From Krasilnikovia cinnamomea (GTDB lineage Bacteria; Actinomycetota; Actinomycetes; Mycobacteriales; Micromonosporaceae): DNA of 64,000 nucleotides. Within the stretch, counting starts at the first letter, position 1. The number at the start of each line of letters is the position of its first letter. The DNA is taken from assembly GCF_004217545.1 (NCBI RefSeq), contig NZ_SHKY01000001.1:6262001-6326000 (forward strand), given 5' to 3'. Made by a program: the position numbers and the translations under genes. Shown piece by piece: positions 16,603-24,387 of the stretch. The notes below the pieces were generated by a model that worked only from the letters and a program-made list of their open reading frames with translations, made no database searches and was not told the DNA's origin.

Positions 16603-18318
16603 ATGACCGTCAGCCCCACCGTCACCACCCGACTCGACCAGATGATCGCCGAACTGTCCGACGGCGAGCGCGGCTGGGCCGGCGAAACGCTGGCCGCACG
16701 CCGGGCCCTGCTGATGCAGGTCCACGCGAAGGTCGCCGAACACGCCGAGGAATGGGTACGCATCGCCGGCGACATCAAACAGCTGCCCGCCACCTCGCCG
16801 CTGCGTGGCGAGGAATGGACCAGCGGCCCGTGGGCCGTCCTCGGCTACCTGCCCGCGCTGGCCGACACGCTGGTCCGCCTGGAACAGGGCCGCGACCTGC
16901 TGGACGGATACCGCGTCGGCGCGGCCCCGGGCGACCGGGTGGCCGTCAACGTGCTGCCGCACCACGTCTACGACCGGCTGCTGCTCAGCGGCTTCACGGC
17001 CGAGGTCTGGATGGAGCCCGGCGTGACCGAGCGCGAGACCCGCGAGCACGCCGGGCTGGGCCTGCGCGCGCCGGAACAGACCGCCGGGGTCGCCGTGGTC
17101 ATGGGCGCCGGCAACATCACCTCGATCGCCCCCCTCGACGTGCTCTACCAGCTGTACGCGTACAACCGGGTGGTCCTGCTCAAGCTCAACCCGGTCACCG
17201 ACGCGCTACTGCCGGTGTTCGAGGCGGTGTTCGCCCCGTTCATCGAACGTGGCTACCTGCGCATCGCCACCGGCGACGCGTCCGTCGGCGACCACCTGGT
17301 AACCCATGCGGGTGTCCACGCCGTACACGTCACCGGCAGCGAGGCCACCCACGACGCGATCGTCTGGGGCACCGGCGCGGCCGGTGTCGCGGCGAAGGCC
17401 GCGCACACGCCGCGCCTGACCAAGCCGATCACGAGCGAACTCGGCGGTGTCTCCCCGACCATCGTGGTCCCCGGACGCTGGTCGGACGCCGACATCCGGT
17501 TCCAGGCCGAGCACATCGCCACCCAGCGCCTGCACAACAGCGGGTTCAACTGCATCGCCGCCCAGATCGTGATCGTCGGCAAGGACTGGCCGCAGAAGCA
17601 GCAGTTCCTCAGCGCGCTGCGCGCCGCGTTCGCGGCGGCGCCCGAACGCCCCGCCTGGTATCCCGGCTGCGACCTGCGGGTGGCGGGCGCGCGGCAGGCC
17701 CACCCGAACCACGAGGCCGTCGACGGCGCCGCCGGGCGCACCCTGCTGTGGGGGCTGGACCTCAGCGACGCGACCGAGTCCGCGTTCGGGACCGAGTACT
17801 TCGGCCCGGTCCTCGGCGTCGCGGAGCTGCCCGGCACCGGCCTGGAGTTCCTCAACGCCGCGGTGCACCTCGCGAACGAACGCCTGCACGGCACACTCGG
17901 CGCCAACCTGGTGATCGACCCGCGCACGCAGCGGATGCTGGGCGAGCACCTGCGGGAGATCATCGCCCGCCTGCGCTACGGCACCGTCGGCGTCAACGCG
18001 TGGACCGGCGTGGGCTATCTGACCGCCCGCGCGACCTGGGGTGCCTTCCCCGGTCACCCGCTCGACGACATCGGCAGCGGCCGCGGCGTGGTGCACAACT
18101 CGCTGCTGCTGCACCGGCCCGAACGGACCGTCGTGTACGGGCCGTTCCGTCCGCTGCCCAGGTCGGTGATCACGGGGCAGTTCAGCATCACCCCGAAGCC
18201 ACCGTGGTTCGTCACCAACCGCACCGCCGCCACGACGGGGCGGCGGCTGACCGCGTTCGCCGCGCGGCCCCGCTGGACGGCCCTGCCCGGGATCTTCGCC
18301 TCCGCGTTGCGGGGGTGA
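16603..18318 (+). CDS. Aldehyde dehydrogenase superfamily protein
   Basis: 571 aa from ATG 16603. An in-frame ATG at 16591 abuts the AAGG ribosome site, so the later start is preferred. A long N-terminal helical region precedes the ALDH fold. Cofactor-loop residues are in MGAGNITSIAPLDVLYQLYA, the conserved glutamate in TSELGGVSPTIVV, and the catalytic cysteine in NSGFNCIAAQ (about residue 317). It is longer than standard ALDHs (~490 aa) and belongs to a divergent, poorly characterised group, so the exact aldehyde is uncertain. Position after the acyl-CoA ligase and alcohol oxidase supports oxidation of a fatty aldehyde to the acid. Confidence 0.78.
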   Translation: MTVSPTVTTRLDQMIAELSDGERGWAGETLAARRALLMQVHAKVAEHAEEWVRIAGDIKQLPATSPLRGEEWTSGPWAVLGYLPALADTLVRLEQGRDLLDGYRVGAAPGDRVAVNVLPHHVYDRLLLSGFTAEVWMEPGVTERETREHAGLGLRAPEQTAGVAVVMGAGNITSIAPLDVLYQLYAYNRVVLLKLNPVTDALLPVFEAVFAPFIERGYLRIATGDASVGDHLVTHAGVHAVHVTGSEATHDAIVWGTGAAGVAAKAAHTPRLTKPITSELGGVSPTIVVPGRWSDADIRFQAEHIATQRLHNSGFNCIAAQIVIVGKDWPQKQQFLSALRAAFAAAPERPAWYPGCDLRVAGARQAHPNHEAVDGAAGRTLLWGLDLSDATESAFGTEYFGPVLGVAELPGTGLEFLNAAVHLANERLHGTLGANLVIDPRTQRMLGEHLREIIARLRYGTVGVNAWTGVGYLTARATWGAFPGHPLDDIGSGRGVVHNSLLLHRPERTVVYGPFRPLPRSVITGQFSITPKPPWFVTNRTAATTGRRLTAFAARPRWTALPGIFASALRG

Positions 18319-18373
18319 GGACGGGTCGCACTCCGCCGGCGTGCGGGTTCCGTGGTGGCGCCGCCTCTCCGAC

Positions 18374-19741
18374 TCATTCCGCAGACGTGGGAGGTGGGGC
18401 CGCCAGTTGAATGGTGAAGAGCGCGCCGCCCTGCGCGTGGTTCGCGGCCCGGACGGTGCCGCCGCACTGGTGGACGATCTGTTGCACGATGGCGAGGCCG
18501 AGGCCGGAGCCGGGCGCGGCGCGGGCGTCGGCGGCGCGGTAGAAACGGTCGAAGACGTGCGGAAGATCCGCCGGGTCGATGCCCCGTCCGTGATCGCGCA
18601 CGTCGATGCGTCCGGGGCGTACGGTCACCTCGATCGGTGTGCCGGGGTCGGTGAACTTGACGGCGTTGTCGAGCAGGTTGCCGACGGCGCGCAGCACGTG
18701 CTCGGGCCTGGCCACAAGGGGGGCCGGGACGGCGTCGACCACGATGCGTCGGCCGCTGCGGCGCCGGGCCCGCTCAGTCGCGCGTCGCACCAGGTCGGCC
18801 AGGTCGACGTGCTGCTCCTCCTCGGCCTCGTACCGGTCGGCGGCGAGGGCGACGACCTCGTCGACGAGCGCGGACAACTCTCGCAGTTCGCCGTCGAGGT
18901 CGGTCAGGACGCGGTCACGCAGGCTCGGGTCGAGGTGCGGGTAGCGTCGCAGCGTGTCCACGTTGGCCCGCAGGCTGGTCAGCGGTGTGCGCAGCTCGTG
19001 GCCGGCGTCCTGGACGAGCTGCTGCTGCTGTTCGCGCGAGCGGGTGAGGGCGGCGAGCATCGCCGCGAAGGCCCGCGCCAGCCGGCCCACCTCGTCGCGA
19101 CGGCCGGTCGGCACGTCGATGCTCAGGTCACCGGTGGTGGCGATCGCCTCGGCTGTGGCGGTCAGCCGGGTCACCGGTGCGCTGGTCCAGCGGGCGACGA
19201 GGACGCCCGCCGCGGCGGCCAGCAGGATGATCGCGAGGCCCGCCGTCGCGGACCGGGCCCGCACCGAGGCGAGCACGCGCTGCGTTTCGGCAAGGCTCTC
19301 GGCGATCCGCAGCTCGCGCTCGGTGAGCCGGATGACCATGACGCGGTAGTCACGCCCGCCCACGCTCTCGGTCCAGGGCTCCCGCACCGCGCCACCGACG
19401 TCTACCGCCGGGCCCGGCTCCCGCAACCGCACGCCGTCCGGGCCGATCAAGGAGACGACCTGGCCGTCCGGATAGGCGCACTGCACGATGTCCGGCACAC
19501 CGCCGCCGGCTGGCAGAGCGGCGACGCCGATCGCCGTGGCATCCGCGGACTCGCTGGTGGGGCAGTAGCTGGCGCTGTTGACGGCGCCCGACGCGACCGC
19601 CGCCGCGAAACCCTTCAGGCCGGTGTCGACCGCCTCGTGCAGGCGCCGCTCCGTGACCGCGTAGTTGATCGCGCCGGCCGCCACGACCGACAGCGCGGCC
19701 AGCGTGCCGAGCGCAAGCGCCAGGCGGGTACGCAGGTTCAC
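18374..19741 (-). CDS. Sensor histidine kinase
   Basis: 455 aa from GTG 19741, overlapping the response-regulator stop by four bases. The first membrane span is at residues ~7-30, and an extracytoplasmic sensor follows to about residue 165 with a conserved-looking Cys pair (SYCPT, VQCAY). The second span, GLAIILLAAAAGVLVA, leads to HAMP and then the phospho-acceptor box DAGHELRTPLTSLRANVD (about residue 243). The HATPase motifs are NLLDNAVKF, DHGRGIDP and GSGLGLAIV. It is an EnvZ/MprB-type class I kinase partnered with the adjacent regulator. The signal is unknown. The gene converges with the aldehyde dehydrogenase gene. Confidence 0.9.
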   Translation of the reverse strand: MNLRTRLALALGTLAALSVVAAGAINYAVTERRLHEAVDTGLKGFAAAVASGAVNSASYCPTSESADATAIGVAALPAGGGVPDIVQCAYPDGQVVSLIGPDGVRLREPGPAVDVGGAVREPWTESVGGRDYRVMVIRLTERELRIAESLAETQRVLASVRARSATAGLAIILLAAAAGVLVARWTSAPVTRLTATAEAIATTGDLSIDVPTGRRDEVGRLARAFAAMLAALTRSREQQQQLVQDAGHELRTPLTSLRANVDTLRRYPHLDPSLRDRVLTDLDGELRELSALVDEVVALAADRYEAEEEQHVDLADLVRRATERARRRSGRRIVVDAVPAPLVARPEHVLRAVGNLLDNAVKFTDPGTPIEVTVRPGRIDVRDHGRGIDPADLPHVFDRFYRAADARAAPGSGLGLAIVQQIVHQCGGTVRAANHAQGGALFTIQLAAPPPTSAE

Positions 19742-20418
19742 GGCGCACGCAACGTGTAGCCGACACCTCGCACGGTGTGGATGAGGCGGGGCGAGCCGCC
19801 GGCCTCCAGCTTGCGCCGCAGGTAGCCGATGTAGACCGCGAGTGCCTTCGAGTCCGGCCCAAAGTCGTAGTCCCAGATCCGACCGTAGATAGTCGAATGG
19901 CTGAGCACCACACCGGTGTTGCGGACCAGCAACTGCAGTAGATCGAATTCGGTCTTGGTCAGCTCCAGCTCGCGGTCACCGCGCCAGACGCGTCGTGCGG
20001 CCTCGTCCACGCGCACATCCGCCACCCGTACCTCGCGCTCCGGCTCGTCGTAGCGGGCTCGCCGCAGCAGCGCGCGGACCCGCGCGAACAGCTCGTCCAG
20101 GGCGAAGGGTTTGGGCAGGTAGTCGTCCGCGCCGGCGTCCAGACCGGCCACGCGATCCGACACCTCCGTGCGGGCCGTCACCATCAAGATCGGAGCCCGG
20201 TTCGCACCCGCCCGCAGCCGCCGGCAGACGGTCAACCCGCCGACGTGCGGCATCATCAGGTCGAGCACGATCACATCGGCATGCTGTGCCGCCACCGCCT
20301 CGAACACGCCCGCCCCGTCCGCGACCGCGTGGACCTCGTAGCCCTCCAGTTCGAGGGCGCGCGTCACCGACTCGCGCGTGGCGCGGTCGTCCTCGGCGTA
20401 CACGATCCGGTTCGCCAT
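19738..20418 (-). CDS. OmpR/PhoB-family response regulator
   Basis: 226 aa from ATG 20418 (MANRIVYAEDD). The receiver domain has acidic residues EDD at 9-11, phosphorylation Asp in VIVLDLMMPHVGG (about residue 52) and Lys in LPKPFALDEL (about 102). The C-terminal winged helix (residues ~125-226) includes LTKTEFDLLQLLVRN and the terminal IHTVRGVGYTL. Gene order, regulator then kinase with a GTGA overlap, matches mycobacterial MprAB/TrcRS-like pairs. An upstream in-frame extension exists but lacks domain sense and crosses the hairpin at 20520-20555, so the MANR start is favoured. Confidence 0.92.
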   Translation of the reverse strand: MANRIVYAEDDRATRESVTRALELEGYEVHAVADGAGVFEAVAAQHADVIVLDLMMPHVGGLTVCRRLRAGANRAPILMVTARTEVSDRVAGLDAGADDYLPKPFALDELFARVRALLRRARYDEPEREVRVADVRVDEAARRVWRGDRELELTKTEFDLLQLLVRNTGVVLSHSTIYGRIWDYDFGPDSKALAVYIGYLRRKLEAGGSPRLIHTVRGVGYTLRAP

Positions 20419-20519
20419 ACCGATCAGGCCATACCTCTCCACCGGTTGCGGGGAGTCGAAGCATAGGCAGCCGCGCCGCAGTGTGCCGAGAGGCGGTGGA
20501 CGTCGGAGCGCGGCGCGCA

Positions 20520-20555
20520 CGCCCCCGGGGCGGCCAGCGGGCCGCCCCGGGGGCG
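20520..20555. terminator. Strong hairpin after the repeat-protein gene
   Basis: A perfect 16-base GC-only stem (CGCCCCCGGGGCGGCC and its complement) with loop AGCG lies 11 bases past the stop of the leftward secreted repeat protein. It insulates that gene from the response-regulator gene downstream on the same strand. Confidence 0.75.
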
Positions 20556-20566
20556 TCCGGCGCTCG

Positions 20567-20989
20567 TCAGCGGCCAGTCTTGCCGACCACGGCGCCGCCG
20601 GTCTTGCCGGTGACGGTGCCGCCGGTCTTGCCGGTGACGGTGCCGCTGTAGCCGGTCTCGCCGACCACGACGCCGCCGGTCTTGCCGACCACGACGCCGC
20701 CGGTCTTGCCGGTGACGGTGCCGCCGGGCAAGCTGGTGCAGGTGACGCCCGTGCTGCCCTCCGGGCGCTTCGGCTCGGACGGCGTTGTGCCGCGAGCACC
20801 CGCCGCGGTGCCGCTCGCGCCCCGCACGCCCGCGTCACCGAGCACGAAGCACTCGCCGACGACGTTGCTCTGCTGGACCGGCGTGGTCGGCCGCAGCGCC
20901 GGGGAGTTGCTGGCGTGGGCGCTGGCCGCGAACCCACCGGCCAGCAGGGTCCCGCCCGTTACCACGGCCGCGATCGCCATCTTGCGCAT
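20567..20989 (-). CDS. Secreted small protein with octapeptide repeats
   Basis: 140 aa from ATG 20989, with an AAGGAG ribosome site. The start was chosen because a standard signal peptide (MRKMAIAAVVTGG... ASAHA) begins there. The middle contains two cysteines (GECFVLG and VTCTSL, about 40 residues apart). The C-terminal third is six copies of an 8-residue unit G(T/V/A)V(T/V)G(K/E)TG, interrupted once by YS. Alternating V/T with paired glycines would fit a short beta-solenoid or an extended, flexible tail. No family was recognised. It is divergent from the AraC-type regulator and ends at a strong hairpin. Confidence 0.65.
   Translation of the reverse strand: MRKMAIAAVVTGGTLLAGGFAASAHASNSPALRPTTPVQQSNVVGECFVLGDAGVRGASGTAAGARGTTPSEPKRPEGSTGVTCTSLPGGTVTGKTGGVVVGKTGGVVVGETGYSGTVTGKTGGTVTGKTGGAVVGKTGR
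20573..20722. repeat. Six 24-bp tandem repeats coding the octapeptide tail
   Basis: Six 24-base units in phase with the reading frame lie at 20573-20596, 20597-20620, 20621-20644, 20651-20674, 20675-20698 and 20699-20722, with a 6-base insertion (GCTGTA) after the third. Three of the units are identical, which implies recent expansion. Copy number may vary between strains. Confidence 0.85.
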
Positions 20990-21224
20990 GGATACTCCTT
21001 GAGTGTCGGGGACTGTTCGTCCGCCACGACCCCGCTCGTTGGGGGCTGTCAGGAGACTGGCCGAGACGGGTAAGACCAACGCCGAAGAATTCCTACAGGA
21101 AGGTAAGAAAGCCACCAGTCCACTCGGCGAGCCAGGCGTGGTCATCCGCGGTCGCTGTCACCAGCACAGCGGTGGTGACGCACCGTGCTGCCGCGCGCAC
21201 GCGGCACCCGCACCGGGCGGCACA

Positions 21225-21230
21225 TAGCCT
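21225..21230 (+). promoter_or_regulatory. -10 element of a leaderless AraC-type regulator transcript
   Basis: TAGCCT, six bases, then GTG 21237; there is no ribosome site. This fits the recurring TAnnnT-N6-start pattern in the window. Confidence 0.35.
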
Positions 21231-21236
21231 GTAGGG

Positions 21237-22250
21237 GTGTCTCTGGTCCGTTCCGCCGGTCTGCAGAAGTTCCGGCAGGTCGTCGAGTCGCTCGGCGGCG
21301 ACGCCGTCGGCTGCGCCCGGCGGGTGGGGCTGCCGGTGGAGGCGTTGGACACCGACGAGTTGCTGGTCGAAGACTCGAAGCTGGCGGCGGTCCTCGAAGT
21401 GGCGGCGGCCGAGCTCGGCTGTCCCGATCTCGGGCTGCAGGTGGGTCAGGCGCAGGACCTTAGCCTGCTGGGCCCGCTGGCGGTCGCGATCCAGCATTCG
21501 CCGTCGGTGGCCGACGCCCTGGAGTGCACGTCGCGCTACATGTTCGTGCACGCCCGCGATCAGAGTGTCTCGGTGGTCGACGACCCGGAAGGGGACCGCG
21601 GTGTGATCGCCGTCCGCTATGCGTTTCCGGGGGTACGGCCGCTGCCGCAGGCCACGGACATGACGGTGATGTTCCTGCACCGTACGGTGATGTTCCTGGC
21701 CGGCGGCCGCCAGTACGGGCTGAAGTCGGTCGATCTGCCGCACGGCCCGGTGGCGCCCCGGCGGCGGTACGAGGAGGCGTTCGGGGCGCGGGTGCGCTTC
21801 GGTCGTTCCGCGGCGGTGCTCCGGCTGCCGTCCAGCCTGCTGTCGCGCACGCTGGACGACGTCGACGCGACCATCCGGGGGCTGGCGCTGGCGTTCCTGT
21901 CGCAGCAGTCTCCCGAGTCGGGGGCGGCCGTGACGTCGCGGGTCCGCGCGACGCTCGACCAGTCGCTGGGTACCGGATCGACCGAGCTGGCCGATGTGGC
22001 CCGCCTGCTGGCCGTGCATCCGCGGACGCTGCAGCGGCAACTCGCCGCGGAGGGGACGTCCTTCGGCACCGTCCTCGACTCCGTGCGCCGGGCCCGGGCG
22101 CGCTCGTACCTCACCACCACGACCATGCCCTTCGCCCAGGTCAGCAACCTGGTGGGTTTCGCCGAGCAGGCGGTGCTGACCCGCTGCGCGAGGCGGTGGT
22201 GGGGACGTACACCCTCGCAGCTGCGGCGGGAGGCCCGGACCCGCGACTGA
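21237..22250 (+). CDS. AraC-family transcriptional regulator (OruR/VirS-like)
   Basis: 337 aa from GTG 21237. The N-terminal ~200 residues are the arabinose_bd-type sensor domain of the OruR/ArgR/VirS group (for example LAAVLEVAAAELGCPDLGLQVG and LGPLAVAIQHSPSVADAL). The C-terminal double helix-turn-helix reads ELADVARLLAVHPRTLQRQL and then FAQVSNLVGFAEQAVLTRCARRW (about residues 255-330). The gene stops three bases before two 16-base direct repeats spaced 21 bases that lead into the acyl-CoA dehydrogenase operon. This strongly suggests it activates that operon; related regulators sense fatty or hydroxy acids. Confidence 0.88.
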   Translation: MSLVRSAGLQKFRQVVESLGGDAVGCARRVGLPVEALDTDELLVEDSKLAAVLEVAAAELGCPDLGLQVGQAQDLSLLGPLAVAIQHSPSVADALECTSRYMFVHARDQSVSVVDDPEGDRGVIAVRYAFPGVRPLPQATDMTVMFLHRTVMFLAGGRQYGLKSVDLPHGPVAPRRRYEEAFGARVRFGRSAAVLRLPSSLLSRTLDDVDATIRGLALAFLSQQSPESGAAVTSRVRATLDQSLGTGSTELADVARLLAVHPRTLQRQLAAEGTSFGTVLDSVRRARARSYLTTTTMPFAQVSNLVGFAEQAVLTRCARRWWGRTPSQLRREARTRD

Positions 22251-22252
22251 CC

Positions 22253-22289
22253 TGTCGCGTACGATCAAAACCTTGTCGCGTACGATCAA
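22253..22289. promoter_or_regulatory. AraC-type direct-repeat operator
   Basis: TGTCGCGTACGATCAA occurs at 22253-22268 and again, identically, at 22274-22289, with a 21-base period (two helical turns), the classic spacing for an AraC-family dimer. The distal end touches the -35 position implied by TACGCT at 22310-22315. It lies between the AraC-type gene and the operon starting at 22322. Confidence 0.75.
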
Positions 22290-22309
22290 TTATTGTCCGG
22301 ACCACCGCC

Positions 22310-22315
22310 TACGCT
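22310..22315 (+). promoter_or_regulatory. -10 element of the acyl-CoA dehydrogenase operon
   Basis: TACGCT is followed by six bases and ATG 22322, so the operon transcript is probably leaderless. A 17-base spacer would place the -35 at 22287-22292, directly against the second direct repeat. This is the layout of a class II AraC-activated promoter. Confidence 0.5.
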
Positions 22316-22321
22316 CGGGGC

Positions 22322-23581
22322 ATGGATTTCAGTCCGTCTCCCCGGGCCGCCGAACTGACGGAGGCCGTCCGCGCTTTCGTCGAGGCCGAGATCGCCCCGG
22401 TCGAGCGTCGCCTGGACGCCCGGATCAGTGAGGCACGCCGGCACGGCGGCGGAGCCGACCTGTGGCGCGTGCCCGACGAGGTACGCGAACTGCAGCGCAA
22501 GGCACGTGCCCAGGGATTGTGGAACCTGTTCCTGCCGGCGGGACACGAGGGCCCGTACGCGGAACGGTTCGGCACCCGTGGGGGAGCGGGGCTGACCAAC
22601 CTCGACTATGCGCCGGTCGCCGAGGCGACGGGCTGGTCGTCGCTGGCCCCCTACGTGTTCAACTGCAACGCGCCCGACACCGGCAACGCCGAACTGCTGC
22701 TGCGCTACGGCTCCCCGGAACAGCGCGACCGCTGGCTCGACCCCCTGCTCGACGGGCGGATCCGCTCGGCGTTCGCGATGACCGAGCCCGGTGTGGCGTC
22801 CTCGGACGCCACGAACATGCAACTGACCGCCGTGGTCGACGGCGACGACGTGGTCCTCGACGGCCGCAAGTGGTGGACGACCGGCATCGGCCACCCGGAC
22901 TGTGCCGTCCTGATCGTCATGGGTCTCAGCGCCCCGGACGCCCCCAAGCACGCCCGGCACTCGATGGTGCTCGTCCCCGTCGACACCCCGGGCGTGAAGG
23001 TCGAGCGGATGCTCGACACCATGGGCTTCCTCGACGAGCCGTTCGGCCACGGCGAGGTGTCGTTCACCGACGTCAGAGTTCCCGCCACCCACGTCATCGC
23101 CGGCCCCGGCCGGGCATTCGAGCTCGCGCAGGGCCGGCTCGGGCCGGGCCGGGTACACCACGCCATGCGCATGATCGGCCTGGCCGAGCGGGCGCTGCAC
23201 CTGGCATGCGAGCGCGGCCTGTCGCGCCAGGCCTTCGGCAAGCCGCTGGCAGACCTCGGCGGCAACCGCGAACGCATCGCGGAGGCCCGCATCGCCATCG
23301 ACTCCGCCCGGCTGCTGATCCTGCACGCCGCCTGGAAACTCGACCGGTACGGGGCCGCGCCCACCGAGGTCAGCGCCATCAAGGTCGCCGCGCCGAACGT
23401 GGCCCAACAGGTCATCGACTTCGCCATGCAGCTCCACGGCGGCGCCGGTCTGTCCAGCGACTTCCCCCTGGCCGGCGCGTGGACCGCGGCCCGCGCGGTA
23501 CGCCTGGCCGACGGACCGGACGAGGTGCACAAGGGCGTGGTCGCCCGCGCGGAACTCGGCAAGCACGGAGCGCGCCGATGA
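22322..23581 (+). CDS. Acyl-CoA dehydrogenase (ACAD10/11-like)
   Basis: 419 aa. The complete ACAD fold is visible: FAMTEPGVASSDATNMQL binds FAD/substrate (about residue 155), WWTTGIGHPDCAV follows, GRVHHAMRMIGLAERAL sits at about 278, QAFGKPLADLGGNRERIAEARI at about 303, and the C-terminal MQLHGGAGLSSDFPLA. Its length and the MVLVPVDTPGVKVER region resemble the ACAD10/11 group rather than short-chain butyryl-CoA enzymes. It is the first gene of a five-gene operon with overlapping stop/starts (ATGA with the next SDR). Together with the APH-type kinase encoded in the same operon, a role on 4-hydroxyacyl-CoA via a phosphorylated intermediate is inferred. Confidence 0.88.
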   Translation: MDFSPSPRAAELTEAVRAFVEAEIAPVERRLDARISEARRHGGGADLWRVPDEVRELQRKARAQGLWNLFLPAGHEGPYAERFGTRGGAGLTNLDYAPVAEATGWSSLAPYVFNCNAPDTGNAELLLRYGSPEQRDRWLDPLLDGRIRSAFAMTEPGVASSDATNMQLTAVVDGDDVVLDGRKWWTTGIGHPDCAVLIVMGLSAPDAPKHARHSMVLVPVDTPGVKVERMLDTMGFLDEPFGHGEVSFTDVRVPATHVIAGPGRAFELAQGRLGPGRVHHAMRMIGLAERALHLACERGLSRQAFGKPLADLGGNRERIAEARIAIDSARLLILHAAWKLDRYGAAPTEVSAIKVAAPNVAQQVIDFAMQLHGGAGLSSDFPLAGAWTAARAVRLADGPDEVHKGVVARAELGKHGARR

Positions 23582-24387
23582 GCGGGCGTCGCGTCCTGAT
23601 CACCGGCGGCGCCTCCGGTCTGGGCCGGGCCCTCGCCGAGCGCCTCGCGGCCCGTGGGGAGCGCGTGCTCGTCACCGACCTGGCGCCGGACCGGGAGGTG
23701 CCCGCCGGTGCGATGTACCAGCGCCTGGACATCACCTCCTTCGACGACTGGGCGGCCGCCCTGGACCGGGTCGAGCGTGACCTCGACGGTCTGGACCTGC
23801 TCGTCAACAACGCCGGCATCGCCGCGGGCGGCCGGGTCGATCGGCTCGACGACGCGCACTGGCGACGGGTTCTCGAAATCAACGTCCTCGGCACGGTCAA
23901 CGGCTGCCGCATGTTCGCGCCGATGTTCAAGGCGCAGCAGCGCGGCCACATCGTCAACGTCGCGTCGATCGCCGGACTCACCCATCCGGCCGCGATGACC
24001 TCCTACGACGCCAGCAAGGCGGCCGTCGTCGCGCTGTCGGAAGGCCTGCGCCACGAGCTGCGCCCGTGGGGCGTCGACGTCAGCGTCGTCTGCCCGTCGT
24101 TCTTCCGTACCAATCTGGCCGCCTCCCTCGGCGGCGACGATCCGCTCATGGAGCGGATCGCCGCCCGGCTGATCGCCCGCGCGCCGCTCGACGCCACCGA
24201 GATGGCCGCCCGGGTCCTGCGCGGCGTCGACGCCGGACGCTTCCTCGTCCTGCCGGACCGGCCGGCCCGGATGGCGTTCTGGACCAAGCGCCTGGCGCGT
24301 CCGCTCTACGACCGCCGGATGATCGCCGCCGGCGCCCGGATCCGCGAGATCGAGCTCGGCGCGGACGCCGCCCGGGAGGCGTCGTGA
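23578..24387 (+). CDS. SDR-family oxidoreductase
   Basis: 269 aa, starting in the ATGA overlap with the dehydrogenase. It has the classical short-chain dehydrogenase cofactor loop TGGASGLG at residues 9-16, NNAG at about 78 and the catalytic set S (VASIAG), Y and K (SYDASKAAV, about residue 142). It has a C-terminal extension beyond the usual ~250 residues ending in a basic/hydrophobic segment (RMAFWTKRLARPLYDRRM), typical of membrane-associated lipid-metabolic SDRs. It probably acts on a hydroxy/keto acyl intermediate. The next SDR starts in a GTGA overlap. Confidence 0.88.
   Translation: MSGRRVLITGGASGLGRALAERLAARGERVLVTDLAPDREVPAGAMYQRLDITSFDDWAAALDRVERDLDGLDLLVNNAGIAAGGRVDRLDDAHWRRVLEINVLGTVNGCRMFAPMFKAQQRGHIVNVASIAGLTHPAAMTSYDASKAAVVALSEGLRHELRPWGVDVSVVCPSFFRTNLAASLGGDDPLMERIAARLIARAPLDATEMAARVLRGVDAGRFLVLPDRPARMAFWTKRLARPLYDRRMIAAGARIREIELGADAAREAS

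Noticed and set aside
13632..16793. A 1053-codon open frame on the minus strand opposite the MFS and acyl-CoA ligase genes
   Set aside because: Composition is low-complexity (Gly/Arg/His/Gln-rich) with no motifs, while the plus strand has clear families with proper ribosome sites.
20573..20722. Tandem repeats as a CRISPR array
   Set aside because: Units are directly contiguous, without spacers, multiples of three, and read as a protein repeat.
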